Positions 25,601-35,935 are shown, numbered from the stretch's first letter. The stretch: DNA of 64,000 bases from Mastigias papua (GCA_964019165.1 OZ025268.1:16650852-16714851), one strand, 5' to 3'. Notes: generated from the sequence alone by a model not told the origin. Translations and numbers: made by a program.

Positions 25601-28600
25601 CTTCGGCTATGCTACAAATAGATGTTGTAAATATGAAGTTAGATAGATTAATGTACAGTTTTAGGGATATTATAAAGTATTTTCTGAATGTCTCCTCATT
25701 AGATGAAATTGATAATAGCAATAGACTTTGTAAGTAGTACTCCTGAGTGCTTGCCACCGTAACCATCCTTCAAAGAAGGCCCGGATCACTTTATTCCTTT
25801 GTTATTTAGAAACTATTGCTCATTGTCTTTATTGACATGACATTTATTTGATCCTTGAAGCATATATGTTAGTGTAAAATCACTTGGTGCCAATTAGAAC
25901 TCGGTAAACGACAGGTTTTGCGATTTATTTGTATCTAAAATAACGTTACATCCAGTTTTTCGTTGTTTTTAACTACAGACTCGTTTTGTGCTCAGATCTA
26001 TGCTTGCAGACACAATGTACTTTTTGTGAAACCTATACAACATGATTCATATTGCGCACCTGTGTATTTTCGAGGTCATCCTACCTATCTCAAGCTCGGA
26101 GGATCTATTTTTGCCTCTTCTAGGGTACGTGTATACAGCACTGGGATGTTTCTTGCTCCTTCTATTAAAGCATGATTAAAGAAATTGACTCAAACATAGT
26201 AGTACTTAAATTTTGTTATCATATTCCTCTTGAGTGAAATTATTGTCTACTTACAAACAGAGGCTTGTGTCAGATTCCACTGTGGAAGAAACTCAAAACT
26301 GGCTAACGATAAACAGATTTCACAACTTCTTGAGGATTTTCGCAGATTTCAAAGGTATGCCATAAATTACTGTAGATTAACCCAATCCTGTTAGTTTCTC
26401 ATTCTCAGAAAAATTCACTGGAACCTGACAGATATGTTGTTTTGTTGTGACATTAAACAGTTATCTGGGCTCGCACATGACCTTGAAAATCTGGAAAGCC
26501 TGGAAAATTAGTTGAGTTTGGCTATAGTCTAGAACAACCTGGAATAATAGTTAAGAATTTTTAGTTAGAAAGGAAAGGAAAAGTCACGGAATTCTGATTT
26601 TGACCTTGTTGTGAGAATTCTCCTTTTTCTCAAAGAACTTCTAGTGATACAGTGAAAGCTCCCTAATGTAATTTCGATTAGAATGTTTTTGCCTAATTTT
26701 TGAAGTTTACAGCAACTTGTGGATACTGTATCTCTTGTTCTACTATTGTTAACGAATCTTCTAGATTTTTGATATTAAGTATAGGCATTGCAAAAACATC
26801 AAACTGACTTAAGCTTATTAGGATATCATGATTAATAAATGTGATAATCAAGGAAAAAATCATCTGAATTGTAAGAAATGTCAAGGAAAAGTCAGAGGAA
26901 AGTCCGGAAACTTCATTTGGAGAATCTTGTGCGAACCCTCAGTTATATTTGATAGATAGGTGAGTTTCACGGAAGCAACACAAATCCGAATTGTTTGCGC
27001 TTGATTTTTGTCAGCTGAAAGAATTTTGCAACATCTATATGAGTCAAGTTGATATTGTTGCGAAGTGTCATACAATTGTTCATGGTATGTGTAATAAGCA
27101 TGACTGATAGAGAAATAGGTCTCTGCATATGTGCATAGCTTTAAAACTAAGAAACTGGGATGATTGTAGCCTGCGGGCAGATTCAACTGGTTCGGTTAAA
27201 ACAGATTAGTTGTGTTAAATCAAAAAATCGTTCTTCCTCTTCCAGTAGAGTCTGCGCAACAGCGATATAGAGCTTGTCCGCTGACATCAACACTTGCGGA
27301 AGAGTTTACTTTTGCGGAATAACAATAATAATAATCAATTTATTTACAGTAGGCTACATGAGTAGCTATGGAGCTAATTAAAGCCTACTTTACAGAATAG
27401 GTAACGTAGTAAAATTTTACAATCAAATGCAATTTATGTACAAAATACGGAAAATACAAAATAAGAAATATACAGAATATGAAATATACAGAATACGAAA
27501 AATACAGAATACAAAAAATACAGAATACGAAAAATGCAGAATAAAAAAATACAAATGAGATTCCTCCAATCTGGGAGAAGTGATACTAAAGCGCGGAAGG
27601 CGCCAGATGTCATATTGGGATTAGTAATAGTAATAGTAATCTATTTATTTAAGGTTGGCGTGATAAAGGTAGTTAAAAAAACTAATTAATGCCAACCATT
27701 TAACAAAAACTAAAATGAAAAGAAAAAACTACTTACAATAGTGACTACTTAATTATATCATAAAAACCTGATTACTTAACTTATAAAAATCCTAAATTGT
27801 TTACAAAAATCTTACATAGTCTACAGTTGCAATCACTGAATTGATGTTTTTTTATATTCCTCTTAAATTCTGTCAAGGTATGAGACTTTTATTTCTAACG
27901 GCAACGACCGCCAGAGTTTGTGCCCAGTGTACCTTATTGTCATAATACCATATGCGTCTGTACGTGGAACTGATACTGATAGGGGATTTTTACCCCTCAG
28001 GTTATATGGGATGTTCTTCTCGACAAAGATTTCATCCATGAATTTGGGATTAAGATAATGTTTGGTCTTATAAATTTCTGTAGCTAGCAACTGTAGATTT
28101 CTTTGGTGAATGGTGACTGAGGCTGCTTTCTTCAATAAATCTTCAAATTTTGATGACGCATCCTTGAATGCAATTCTCAATGCTCTTTCGTGGATTTTAT
28201 TTATTTTGTTGTTTACGTTTCTATCATGAAACATCCAAATTACAGGACAATAGCTGAATTGAGATATTATAAAAGCATTCATTACTGTTAGTAACTTTCC
28301 TTGGTCCATGAATTTTGCAACTCGTGCAAGAGCATGAAGTTTTTGGCCAGTTTTTTTGCATATTTCTTCAACATGACAGTTGAAGTCTAAGTTCTTATCA
28401 AGTGTTACCCCGAGGAGCTTTTCTTTGTCAGATTGCTCAATATTCGATGTGCCGATATTCACTGAAATGTCTGGCGAGTTATGTCCGAATAGCATAAAAT
28501 GATACTTTGTATCATTTAGCTTCATAAGGTTATCAACAAACCACTTGGAAAGGCGGCTGGCATCTGCCTCTAACTTATATTTAACCTTATTTACATCAGA

Positions 28601-31600
28601 ATCGCATTCAAAGATAGTCGTATCATCTGCATAGTTGCAGACCTCAGTTTCATTCACCAAAGAGAAAATATCATTTATGAATATATTGAAAAGAAGGGGT
28701 CCCAAGACTGAGCCCTGCGGAACACCTTTCGTCGATTCTTTCCATTCACTGAATGCACCGTTCACCTTAACGCTCTGTTTTCTGTCATTGAGGTAGTTAT
28801 AGATGAGCGTGAGCGCGCTTCTGCCGAAACCGTATGCATGGAGCTTAGCAACAAGTAAATCATGGTCAAGGCAATCAAATGCCTTAGAAAGATCCATAAG
28901 CAGTGCCCCTGCGTGACCATGTTTATCAAGAGATTCCCTACATTTTTCAATAAGTCTCATAAGTGCATGTTGTGTGCTATATCCCTTGCGAAATCCACAA
29001 AGATACATAGACATTAATGGTTCCATAAATGGAATTATTTGATCTTGTATAATTCTTTCATATACCTTGGAGACCGCAGGTAATACAGTTATAGGCCTAT
29101 AGTTCTTCTTGTTTTGACTGAGGCGAATTCACTAGAGCGGAAATACTGGCAGAAGAGGATACAAATAAGCGTCTCTGGGAAAAAGCGCAAAGACTCAAAC
29201 ATCAATCTTAAGATATGGATTGAGCTGCAGTAGAATCCCGTCGTGTCGGACTTTCAAGGGAGATTGGAAATTGGTCCGAGTTAACGAATGTCCGAGTTAA
29301 GCGAGTTTCTTAATAAGTTGGAGTGAATCCAAAGGGAATGAGAGATCAGTCCGATTAGGCGAAAGTCCGATTAGGCGAAAGTCCGACTTATCCAGGGAAC
29401 AACTTAACAGGATTTAACTGTATAAAGGAAGATTGTATGTATAAACGGTTTTTGAATTTTTGCGCTGTCCAGTGAACTTTATGGTGCGTTGTCGTGATGT
29501 AATTGCTTCCAAGGCCTAAATGCCTGCGTTAGTATTCTTTTTTATAGGATTGCTTTTGCCTTTTTTGGTAGCTACACTTTTATAACGTTCTTTTCGAATA
29601 CTTACACAGTAGCAGTATCGTTAACAGCCAAGCGATATTCCAAAATAGCTAAACCTGTACTGTCACTCGCTTCATCTCTTTGTGTTTGTATACGTAAATC
29701 CATCCTTGGAATAGGAATGAAAATGGGTGTAAGCATATTACACATAGATGATGCCATCAATAAGATTTGGTTTCACATCAATAAGATTTGGAACTTCACG
29801 CGACCAAGGACAAGCTTTCCGCCGCTGTTGCGCAGAGCTCCCCTACTGGAACAGGACGAACGATTTTTAGTTCAACACAACTGATCTATTTTAACTGAGA
29901 CCAGTCAAGTCTGGGCGCAGGCATGGCTGATTGCTGAAAGAGAAAATAAATCCCTCGAATATCTGTTATTCTATACAGAATATATTATTGATTTTTCACT
30001 ATGCTTTTGTTAAATGATCTCCCGCTTGTTATATCAAATTGAATAATTGTCTAATTAAATTTCATTAATTCATTAGAAAGTATATTTCTATAGGTTCCGA
30101 TTTACTGCTATTGTCTAGAAGTGACCTAATACAACTTTGTGGGCCAGCAGATGGTATTCGTCTTCATAATGCTCTTCAAGCAAGGTAAGTTATTTATCAG
30201 AACTGCAATTTGCTACAAACGTTTTAGCTCAGTAATCAGGCAATGTAGCCCTCGACACACATTCATCATTGCAGGCCTTCCTGGGAAGAAATCATCGCAC
30301 ATGTCGTATTTGGCACCCCCAGACATTGAGAGGCGTATACTGGGGTGGTATGAGATGAAGAATGCTATGAGACAAGGAGTGCTATGAGGTACGGAGTGCT
30401 ATGGGGTGCGGAGTGCTATGAGCTGCGGAGTACTGTAGCGTGTGGATGGCTATGGAGTGCTTTTTTGCTCAAAAATGCCAGTAAAGAGTAACTGTGCCTT
30501 AAAATACTAATTTCTTAATTTACTTCTTCATTTCAAAGCAAACTAGGATCTGTAAATCATTTCCACTAAAACAAAGTTGACTAATAGCCTTGAATTCCAG
30601 TAGTTTAGCAGTCGACATATATGAAATAATATCTATAGAAACAATATCGAATTAGGCATAGCTGGACTACGAAACAGTCTATAAGATGACCCTCTGGCGT
30701 TGAATCTATATAGCGATAAACTGTCAATAAGTCCTTTGTTATTGTATACATTTTGTACTTTGATATCAAAGAGATGTATGACACGGTATGTGTGGAATAA
30801 AAAGTACGTCTTGGATCAGGAGGCGTGTGGCAACGCGAAAGCGACCGAACGTCTTTCCCAGGAAGGCCTGCATTATATAGCTTTTAGCCCTGTGGTTAGG
30901 TAACCTTTCTCTTGACACACATATGTCAATATCAATATGTTGTATTTTGAGCAAATGCTAGGTTAGTTGAGAGCCCTGATCACGTCTATTTTCTCCCTAG
31001 TTAATTACTAATCATTTTGCAGGATTCTGACTACGCATGTACTCCACAGCTATATCTAGTTGCATGATGATCAGTCCACTAGGTTGGGAGAAAATAGACC
31101 TGGTCAGAGCTCTCAACTAATCTAGCATTTTGTGGCCATTCTTTCCTTGATACTTTCCTACTGTAATCAGCCTTGTACATGACTATTCTGTGGTTTGGTT
31201 CTCAAGCTGTCGATGCCTCTCTTCCGTTCAGAATTAGCTTCAGTTTTTTTGCATTTCATTATTCTATGACTGCCATACCTCAGTGTAAAAGATGCACACG
31301 CTTTTTTTATCATCGCTACCTCCATTTGCAGGGCAAGTCGCCCCTTGTTAACAATGTATGTATCACCAGAATGGCGCCAGAGTGACACAGGGATGAAAGA
31401 GTATCATGCCATATTTCTAGAGCACCTTACTGTTGATGAGCTTCGGAACAAACTGGCTCTAAAATGTGATCTTGACCCAACAGATACGTATGCAATTTAT
31501 AAGTAAGTGAAATTATGTAATTTTTATCATGGTGTGTAGTGGTCAGGTAGCTCTTTTCTGCCTCATAGACGTAGTTTCTTCTCCTTAGTCACATTGATTT

Positions 31601-32454
31601 TGTACCATAATTCAAATCGTTCTTAGATGTATTGCTAATCACAAAGCTCTAGAACGTGATAGCTATCGAGACGTTCAATTATAGTTTGTTTGCTATTGAG
31701 TAGATCACCTTTGGCAAAAGTACTTCATAGTTTGTTGACCTTGTCATTTTATTTGCTTCAAACAGACAGGGCCCAACTGGCATATGGATATTAGTCGATG
31801 ATGAGGTGTGTAGTTTATGCTATAGATATTCAGCCTCTTTCTCGTACCAGCACCCACCACTTGTAGAATAGTAGTATAAATGGGGGCTTACAGTTCAAAT
31901 TTGGCAGTCTCTTTCTGGTACTAGCACCCGCCACTTGCATAGTAATGGTATAAATGGCGGGTTACAGTTGAAATTTGATTGAGTATTTTTCCGAGCATCA
32001 TCTGTAGTTGTTTTTGCATGACTACAAAACAGGACTTTGGATCATCCGCAAGGTCTCAAAACGTTGCAGAATATTTGCAGATAGCACTTTTACTTTAAGT
32101 CTGGTGTTGCATAGACCTTGAATTACCTTGAAAGTCTTGATACCTCTTGCTGTCATTAAGGTTACATTCGTGTTGGAAATGATTTTGATAGTATTTGTTC
32201 ACTAGTTAGTAGTGTTTTCCTCTCCATACTCTCTAGATGGTTCGCAACTTTATGGATGAAGCTCATCATACGGTACAAGTCTCCAAAGGTTGCTTGATTT
32301 TCATATCTTTTATTAAAATTACGGTCTATATCTTTAAGCAGGTGTTACAGCCAATGAGCATCTTGGTTTCAAATGTGTAGTAGCCAACCAGAGCTTGTGT
32401 AAGACATCTAAATCCTGTGATAATGTCAGCCATGGCGGTGAAAAGGCCTACTAG
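13523..32454 (+). CDS. TFCP2: CP2-family transcription factor, TFCP2/LSF/UBP1-type (19 exons)
   Basis: Nuclear DNA-binding transcription factor of the Grainyhead/CP2 superfamily, LSF branch. My exon model gives 1659 nt, 552 codons, with every junction GT-AG and phases consistent. Domains in order: N-terminal [11 protein letters not shown] activation motif (human YSMSDVLALPIFK); CP2 DNA-binding domain, about residues 87-278, with [45 protein letters not shown] and PKGADRK; a Ser/Gln-rich linker; a SAM-like domain, about 367-428, with [11 protein letters not shown] and [10 protein letters not shown]; and the C-terminal ubiquitin-like oligomerisation domain from RPLLTMYV to MVRNFMDEA. Human TFCP2 is about 500 aa. 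Weakest points are exon 3 (no human counterpart recalled) and the last exon, whose tail runs past the usual C-terminus. A linker exon between 24634 and 26261 could be missed. Vertebrates have three paralogs, so TFCP2 versus UBP1 is not decided. Confidence 0.9.
14573..14656 (+). CDS. TFCP2: CP2 gene exon 2
   Basis: Acceptor ccatag, donor gtaagg. Encodes [14 protein letters not shown] and an acidic stretch, matching the N-terminal LSF motif. Confidence 0.8.
14866..14922 (+). CDS. TFCP2: CP2 gene exon 3
   Basis: Acceptor ccttag, donor gtaaat, phase 2 in and out. Encodes [18 protein letters not shown]. No recognised counterpart in human TFCP2; included because phase and splice sites fit and the flanking exons do not contradict it. 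It could be alternatively used. Confidence 0.6.
15813..15889 (+). CDS. TFCP2: CP2 gene exon 4
   Basis: Acceptor tttgcag, donor gtaagt. Encodes [19 protein letters not shown], a close match to the start of the CP2 domain. Confidence 0.9.
16531..16595 (+). CDS. TFCP2: CP2 gene exon 5
   Basis: Acceptor attgtag, donor gtaatt. Encodes [21 protein letters not shown] minus its ends, aligning with the QSYEI...LPEINGK segment of LSF. Confidence 0.85.
17109..17485. repeat. Foldback element: about 182-nt inverted arms, 12-nt loop
   Basis: Left arm 17109-17291 and right arm 17304-17485 are near-perfect inverted repeats around the loop CAAAATTTGAAT. Examples are AGATCAGTTACAGCT against AGCTGTAACTGATCT, and ACAGCTTGAGAAATAT against its partner with one or two mismatches. 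The outer ends are AAATAGAATAACGAG on both sides. It lies in CP2 intron 5, in the transcribed strand, so the pre-mRNA could form a very long hairpin. Probably a foldback-type MITE; target duplications are not evident. Confidence 0.85.
17867..17972 (+). CDS. TFCP2: CP2 gene exon 6
   Basis: Acceptor ttacaag, donor gtaagt. Encodes [13 protein letters not shown]..., aligning with SIFRVVFHDRRLQ. An upstream AG at 17846-17847 was rejected because it breaks the phase. Confidence 0.88.
19528..19634 (+). CDS. TFCP2: CP2 gene exon 7
   Basis: Acceptor ttgttag, donor gtaaat. Encodes [10 protein letters not shown]...IIEFQWD, aligning with DIPMSVGIID...TVEFLWD. Confidence 0.9.
20100..20139 (+). CDS. TFCP2: CP2 gene exon 8
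   Basis: A 40-nt microexon: acceptor ttgtag, donor gtaagt, phase 0 in and 1 out. Encodes [13 protein letters not shown], aligning with VHCISTEFTMRKH. Confidence 0.88.
20697..20806 (+). CDS. TFCP2: CP2 gene exon 9
   Basis: Acceptor ttcgag, donor gtatgt. Encodes [14 protein letters not shown]...CQVKVFK, aligning with GEKGVPFRVQIDTF...CQIKVFK. Confidence 0.92.
20973..21260. repeat. Tandemly doubled dispersed repeat
   Basis: Two direct copies of about 110 bp start at about 20979 and 21092. Both contain AAGGAGCTAC, TTTTGAGATGAGGCTGTCC, GTGATGAGATAG, CCAGTAATCAGGGTGCAGGC and CTGCAGACCCT. The second continues into CCTATCACAATTGTG...TGAAAGGGG, the part shared with 10081-10215. In CP2 intron 9. Function unknown. 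Confidence 0.75.
21830..21898 (+). CDS. TFCP2: CP2 gene exon 10
   Basis: Acceptor ttcttag, donor gtaagt, 69 nt, phase 0. Encodes [14 protein letters not shown]..., matching the PKGADRKQK basic segment that ends the CP2 domain. A diverged copy with flanks lies at 60825-61150. Confidence 0.92.
22150..22512 (-). pseudogene. 5'-truncated LINE, C-terminal RT-end fragment
   Basis: On the minus strand, [18 protein letters not shown] corresponds to the LINE C-terminal block ([12 protein letters not shown] in the copy at 27781-29112). After a frame change it ends with [10 protein letters not shown]...GF. The 3' tail carries a (TAA)n-type run at 22160-22185 (plus-strand ATT). It sits antisense in CP2 intron 10. 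Confidence 0.65.
22566..22607 (+). CDS. TFCP2: CP2 gene exon 11
   Basis: Acceptor tttttag, donor gttgtt, phase 0. Encodes [14 protein letters not shown], aligning with YQPSYETTILTE. Confidence 0.8.
23474..23562 (+). CDS. TFCP2: CP2 gene exon 12
   Basis: Acceptor ctcgcag, donor gtaagt, phase 0 in and 2 out. Ser-rich linker ending in WLSP; little conserved sequence expected here. Confidence 0.7.
24502..24634 (+). CDS. TFCP2: CP2 gene exon 13
   Basis: Acceptor tttacag, donor gtaaaa. Encodes a Ser/Thr/Gln-rich linker (SSMFSQLQL...AQVQ). Phase 2 in, 0 out, consistent with both neighbours. Confidence 0.75.
26261..26354 (+). CDS. TFCP2: CP2 gene exon 14
   Basis: Acceptor aaacag, donor gtatgc. Encodes [20 protein letters not shown], aligning with the first half of the LSF SAM-like domain (QEAQQWLHRNRF). 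Confidence 0.9.
26466..26939. mobile_element. hAT-like MITE
   Basis: A 474-bp insert begins TGGGCTCGCACATGA and ends TCTTGTGCGAACCCT, giving inverted ends of the form GGGTTCGCACAAG. Flanks are CAGTTATC (26458-26465) and CAGTTATA (26940-26947), an 8-bp target duplication with one mismatch. The 8-bp size suggests hAT; that is inference. The interior has GGAAAAGTC-type motifs. A related end is at 53573. Confidence 0.55.
27318..27560 (-). mobile_element. LINE 3' tail plus short tandem repeat
   Basis: Minus-strand LINE 3' end: TAGCCTACTGTAAATAAATTG followed by an ATT-type run is the same tail as the copies near 27640 and 36250, here without coding sequence. The adjacent 27440-27555 is a tandem repeat of about 14-16 bp, ATACAGAATACGAAAA and variants. 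In CP2 intron 14. Confidence 0.55.
27625..29112 (-). mobile_element. 5'-truncated LINE with nearly intact RT
   Basis: Non-LTR retrotransposon of the Jockey/CR1-like type, antisense in CP2 intron 14. The RT frame begins abruptly at [17 protein letters not shown] (29112), so the endonuclease is lost. It then runs through [57 protein letters not shown] with an intact [16 protein letters not shown] and GHKLWRSLP. One frameshift near 27890 moves the frame to a C-terminal tail with CNCRLC, ending at TAA 27781-27783. The 3' tail carries AATAAAT and a TTA/ATT run (27625-27650). Few defects imply a fairly recent insertion. Confidence 0.9.
29228..29420. mobile_element. Pogo/Tigger-like MITE (tentative)
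   Basis: The ends CAGTAGAATCCCG (left) and CAGGATTTAACTG (right, reverse complement CAGTTAAATCCTG) are inverted repeats. The interior has the TCCGAGTTAACGAATGTCCG-style repeats seen in Tigger-like termini and a direct doubling of GTCCGATTAGGCGAAA. TA is present at the right flank but not clearly at the left. Confidence 0.45.
30094..30184 (+). CDS. TFCP2: CP2 gene exon 15
   Basis: Acceptor tctatag, donor gtaagt. Encodes [20 protein letters not shown] then [10 protein letters not shown], the second half of the SAM-like domain. The 3.7-kb intron before it holds a MITE, LINE copies and a pogo-like element. Confidence 0.93.
30345..30462. repeat. About 16-bp tandem repeat
   Basis: GGAGTGCTATGAGGT-type units repeat about six times with variation in CP2 intron 15. 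Purine-rich on the plus strand. No coding role seen. Confidence 0.7.
30945..31140. mobile_element. Second copy of the Mutator-like MITE family
   Basis: Inverted arms AATGCTAGGTTAGTTGAGAG (left) and CTCTCAACTAATCTAGCATT (right) enclose AGGATTCTGACTACGCATGT, which matches AGGATTCTAACTACACATGC inside the copy at 2421-2611. The right end GGCCAT resembles the other copy's GGCTATGG. No clear target duplication remains. In CP2 intron 15. Confidence 0.6.
31332..31502 (+). CDS. TFCP2: CP2 gene exon 16
   Basis: Acceptor tttgcag, donor gtaagt. Encodes [12 protein letters not shown]...[20 protein letters not shown], matching the ubiquitin-like oligomerisation domain (YHAIYLEELTAVEL). Confidence 0.93.
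31766..31805 (+). CDS. TFCP2: CP2 gene exon 17
   Basis: Acceptor aaacag, donor gtgtgt, 40 nt. Encodes [13 protein letters not shown], matching QGPTGIHVLISDE. Confidence 0.92.
31829..31977. repeat. About 75-bp tandem duplication
   Basis: Two direct copies, starting at about 31829 and 31904, share CTCTTTCTNGTAC, AGCACCC and CACTTG, then TATAAATGG and TTACAGTT. They differ at several sites, so the duplication is not recent. In CP2 intron 17. Confidence 0.7.
32237..32288 (+). CDS. TFCP2: CP2 gene exon 18
   Basis: Acceptor ctctag, donor gttgct. Encodes [17 protein letters not shown], matching MIQNFQEEACFILDTMK. Reading through the donor instead would give a different 33-residue tail ending at the stop near 32380. 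Confidence 0.85.
32342..32454 (+). CDS. TFCP2: CP2 gene exon 19 (terminal)
   Basis: Acceptor aagcag; ends at TAG 32452-32454. The first residues ([11 protein letters not shown]) align loosely with NDSYHIILK. The remaining 20-odd residues extend beyond the usual C-terminus, so this exon or its frame is less certain. Confidence 0.55.
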
Positions 32455-32544
32455 CTATAAGAGAGTGTACTACATACTCTGAAATGTTACAAGCGAAAAA
32501 TTCTGAAAGCAAGCTTATATTCAAAGTAGATGGAGTCTGTTTAG

Positions 32545-32761
32545 GATTTTGGAACACGCGTTGTCGTGTGCGTGTGACTGCCATTGACCTCAGCATGAAT
32601 ACCTACTTTGTACTTTGTAAATAAAAAATGAAATTGTAAGTGGCACTTGTAGTGAGGACTCGGTGACACCATGTCTTTCCTCACTGCGAGTGTTCACAAG
32701 AAAATGTATTTTTATTTTTCTTTTTAAGAACTTGTTTTTATATGATAAAAAAAAAAAAAAA
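32545..32761 (+). mobile_element. Poly(A)-tailed retroposed insert in the CP2 3' region
   Basis: The segment ends in a run of 15-16 A (32747-32762) and is flanked by direct copies of AGTCTGTTTAGG at 32533-32544 and 32762-32773, with near-identity continuing into TTTT. A poly(A) tail plus a 12-17 bp target duplication is the hallmark of LINE-mediated retroposition. It contains AATAAA (32619-32624), the first polyadenylation signal after the CP2 stop. Source RNA unrecognised; it may be a SINE or an mRNA 3' end. Confidence 0.6.
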
Positions 32762-32779
32762 AGTCTGTTTAGGTTTTCG

Positions 32780-34890
32780 TCAATGATGGCATTTTTGTAC
32801 TCTTCCTCTCAGTGACAGAAGAACATGTCCTAGACACTGCTATCCTCAGCAATAACCGATTACCATGTCATTCCATTAATTTTAAAGGCTGATCAGTGCA
32901 TATGATCAAAATTTTGCACCGTAGTCAAGTTGAACAACTGTTTGCAACAAAGTGTTTACACCACTTGTGCTCTCAATTAATCACATTCTAAATACCTTTT
33001 TGTAGCTGACGTATGACTATTCACCTCTTTTAGATACTGCTAATAGCAAATTTCGGTTGATCCTGAAGTGAGAAAGAGCAGACTGCTGTATTGCACAACC
33101 AGGCAGATTTCCCCTTCGGATATTCCAATGCACGAGATCTTCCAAGGAGGCAGCATCGTCACTTGAAATAGTTTGGCAGGCAAGCTACCTAAGCACAAGG
33201 AATGTATGATAATGCTTACCGTAATTCTGTTGTATGCGACGTAGGACCAGCTGCTTTTTCTTGCTTTTTCAATACCATTGCATTGCTTCCGTTGTTTATA
33301 CCTTATGTAAGCATTTTAATGGGTTGAAATAAGAAAGAAACTTTCCCAGAGTGATGATATATTCGTCTGAAATATAGCTTTGCAAGTTTCCTAAGGGATT
33401 TTGTTGGAGAGAGACCCTTAAGGATGGCTGTTCGCCCAGACAATATCGTATGGAAATTCAGTCCCATCTCTGGTCAAAAACGAAATACCTCTCACATATA
33501 GCTCTGTCAAGGCTTCTATATGACACTTCGATAGATGACACACTTGTGTATGTATAGAAACAAGGAGTCATTCTCAAATGATATCCGAACTGAAGGGAGC
33601 AACGAGTGTCTGGTGAATTTGGACACAAGTTCAAACAAAAGGGGAGAAGGGTCCTTAGGCAGTCATGATGCCCAGGTTTTCAGGATTTTGTAAGGAAACA
33701 TTTCTGTTCTATTCTGAGCTTGCATTGACCTTATCGTCAACTAGTTTGCATTCTCTTGCTCTGGGTAATTTACTGCTCCCTGGATAGATAAATCTAATAT
33801 AAAATATGCATTTTTTTATTAGAAAGTTTTTATGGCCTTACAAAGATAGACAGTCACTACACAAACATAGTACTGTATTGCAAAAATCAGGACTGGAAAT
33901 CAATGCAAATTACGCTAAAGAGATGATAATTCTCCGTGAAAAGTGAAATTTTAACTCATATGAACATATTGCTTTTCTACTTTCTCGAAAATCCAATATT
34001 GAAATTTCATAGCTTTTTCAGCAGTTGAGCACTACTTTCTTGTAATCCATTTTCTCATAAAAGAACGTGTATTAGAAAAGTAGTTGCGCTTTGCCTTTGA
34101 AATGTTCTATCATGGCCGAATTTGCCGATGGCCCGACTGGTCCCGAGCCCAGGGGCCCCTAGTATTCTTGTAGATAGGACCCACGTGCAAATTATGAAAG
34201 AAATATTTGTTTGGAATAACACTTTTTCCTAACAGTGCGATGAGTAATAAGCACGTGACAACATTTTGATGTTTGTTTTAAGGGGCCCATGTCACTTTTG
34301 GGTACAGACTTATAGTCAGTCTTGTGTTTGATCAGCATTGTCTGTTCCCATTCACGTATATGAGACACAGTAATGATACTACTAGCCGAATGTTGAATGT
34401 TTCCGGTTACAATGTTCCGGTTACATGTTGAATGTCCAGTTACTCAGGGTATGCCAGTCGGAAGTGCTAGAAGTTTCCTTGAGTGATCATTGTATGGTCT
34501 ACAACATTTCTCTCAGCACAATTGAAAGTGCAGGATATCCACAGTAATGATAGAAAAGGGCTTTCAAACTGACAACATTTAGCTACCAGCTGAAAGCTAG
34601 CGCTGCCTTGCATGGGAAATTCACTAGTGTTCTTGTGTAATACATCCATCGAAACAGTCGCTTTTCTTGGTTCATGGGAAGTAGGTAGAGTTATCCCTGG
34701 TTTCATAGACAGATGTAGGACGGAAAAGTCCAACTGCTAACGGATATCGATACTTCCTGTCATCTAAAGGCCATTTGAGTGACTAGTGGGAAGCCACTTG
34801 TACCAATATGTGAATGACAATGGTCTTTTCTCACCTGTGGCCAATCCAAAGTTTTGCCCCACACTCAGTAGTAATGTGCTTACTGAAAAA
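32780..34890. other. No gene seen
   Basis: No splice-bounded exon or transposon domain was recognised on either strand. The 88-codon minus-strand frame at 34467-34733 has no recognisable feature and is left uncalled. Confidence 0.4.
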
Positions 34891-34899
34891 TACCAATGA

Positions 34900-35935
34900 C
34901 TGATCTGGCTTGGATCTCGGTAGGCTAGTAGGCCTAGTTCTCATTGATGTCAAAAATGCATTTTATGCTATAGATTACAAAGTTCTCTATGGAAGGCTTG
35001 AGCAGTAAGGTATGCTACAGTTTGAGCTCTCTTGGTTTAAATCTTACCTATCAAACCGGAAGCAGTTTTGTAGGGTAGATAGCGTTCATTCCAACCTTGG
35101 GGATATAGAAGTTGGTGTGCCGCAAGTTTCCTGTCTTGGCCCTCTTCCGTTCCTCATCTTTATCAATGACCTCTAAGAGGCTGTCCTAGATTACAGGGTG
35201 TCAATGTATGCTTGCTACCAGTCGCAAGATTCGACTCCGCTGCACGAGGCTATAAGCAGTGACCGTGTGAAACTAGATGTGTTTATTCAATATGAAATTT
35301 TACAAATACAAGCTACTTGCTGGACTGAATAGAATCTACATGGCTACACTACAAGGAAGATACCACGGATCGCAAGATACCATGACAACTCCCCAGCAAT
35401 TTGCGTGTAAAATATGTAACAGAACAAAATTGAAAATACAGCTACACAAAATACGTAAGTGATTTTACTAGTAAATACTTAGGTGCGTTTCAGTGTTGCA
35501 TGTTCGGGGATCAGGTCTTTTCACATCCAATCGTAAGCAGTAATTAGAACTCAACTTGTGCCAAATGAGCCCAACACCCAATATAAAACAAAACTACAGG
35601 CTAAGGAAGGGGAGTAAGGCGAATGATACTTTACTGGATAATTGGCTACAAAGCAACAAGCTTCCTTGAATGTAACCAAAATCAATTCCTTGCTTATTTT
35701 CAACAAGCAAACAGATAACATCTTCAAAAGTCAAAATGCGCAATTGATACTTACATATAGTGAGCTCGAGGTAATCAAAAAGACCAAATACCTAGATGTA
35801 CACTTTGACTACTCCTTGGATTGGAAAAAGCAAATTAGAACCCTCTACCAGTGTCTCCAGGGCAGTCAGCTGTGTTGAGATATGCTACCCTGTTGTACAG
35901 AAGAACACTTTGTAAACACTTCAGATGTATTGATG
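34900..35935 (+). pseudogene. Decayed LINE reverse transcriptase
   Basis: Plus-strand RT blocks with stops: GLVLIDVKNAFYAIDYKVL (the DLxKAFDxxDH block), then FKSYLSNRKQFCRVD, then GVPQVSCLGPLPFLIFINDL, then at 35640-35878 SELEVIKKTKYLDVHFDYSLDW. The section between about 35260 and 35640, where YADD should be, is not recognisable. Closer to the 43943-46240 element than to the minus-strand family. Confidence 0.7.
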
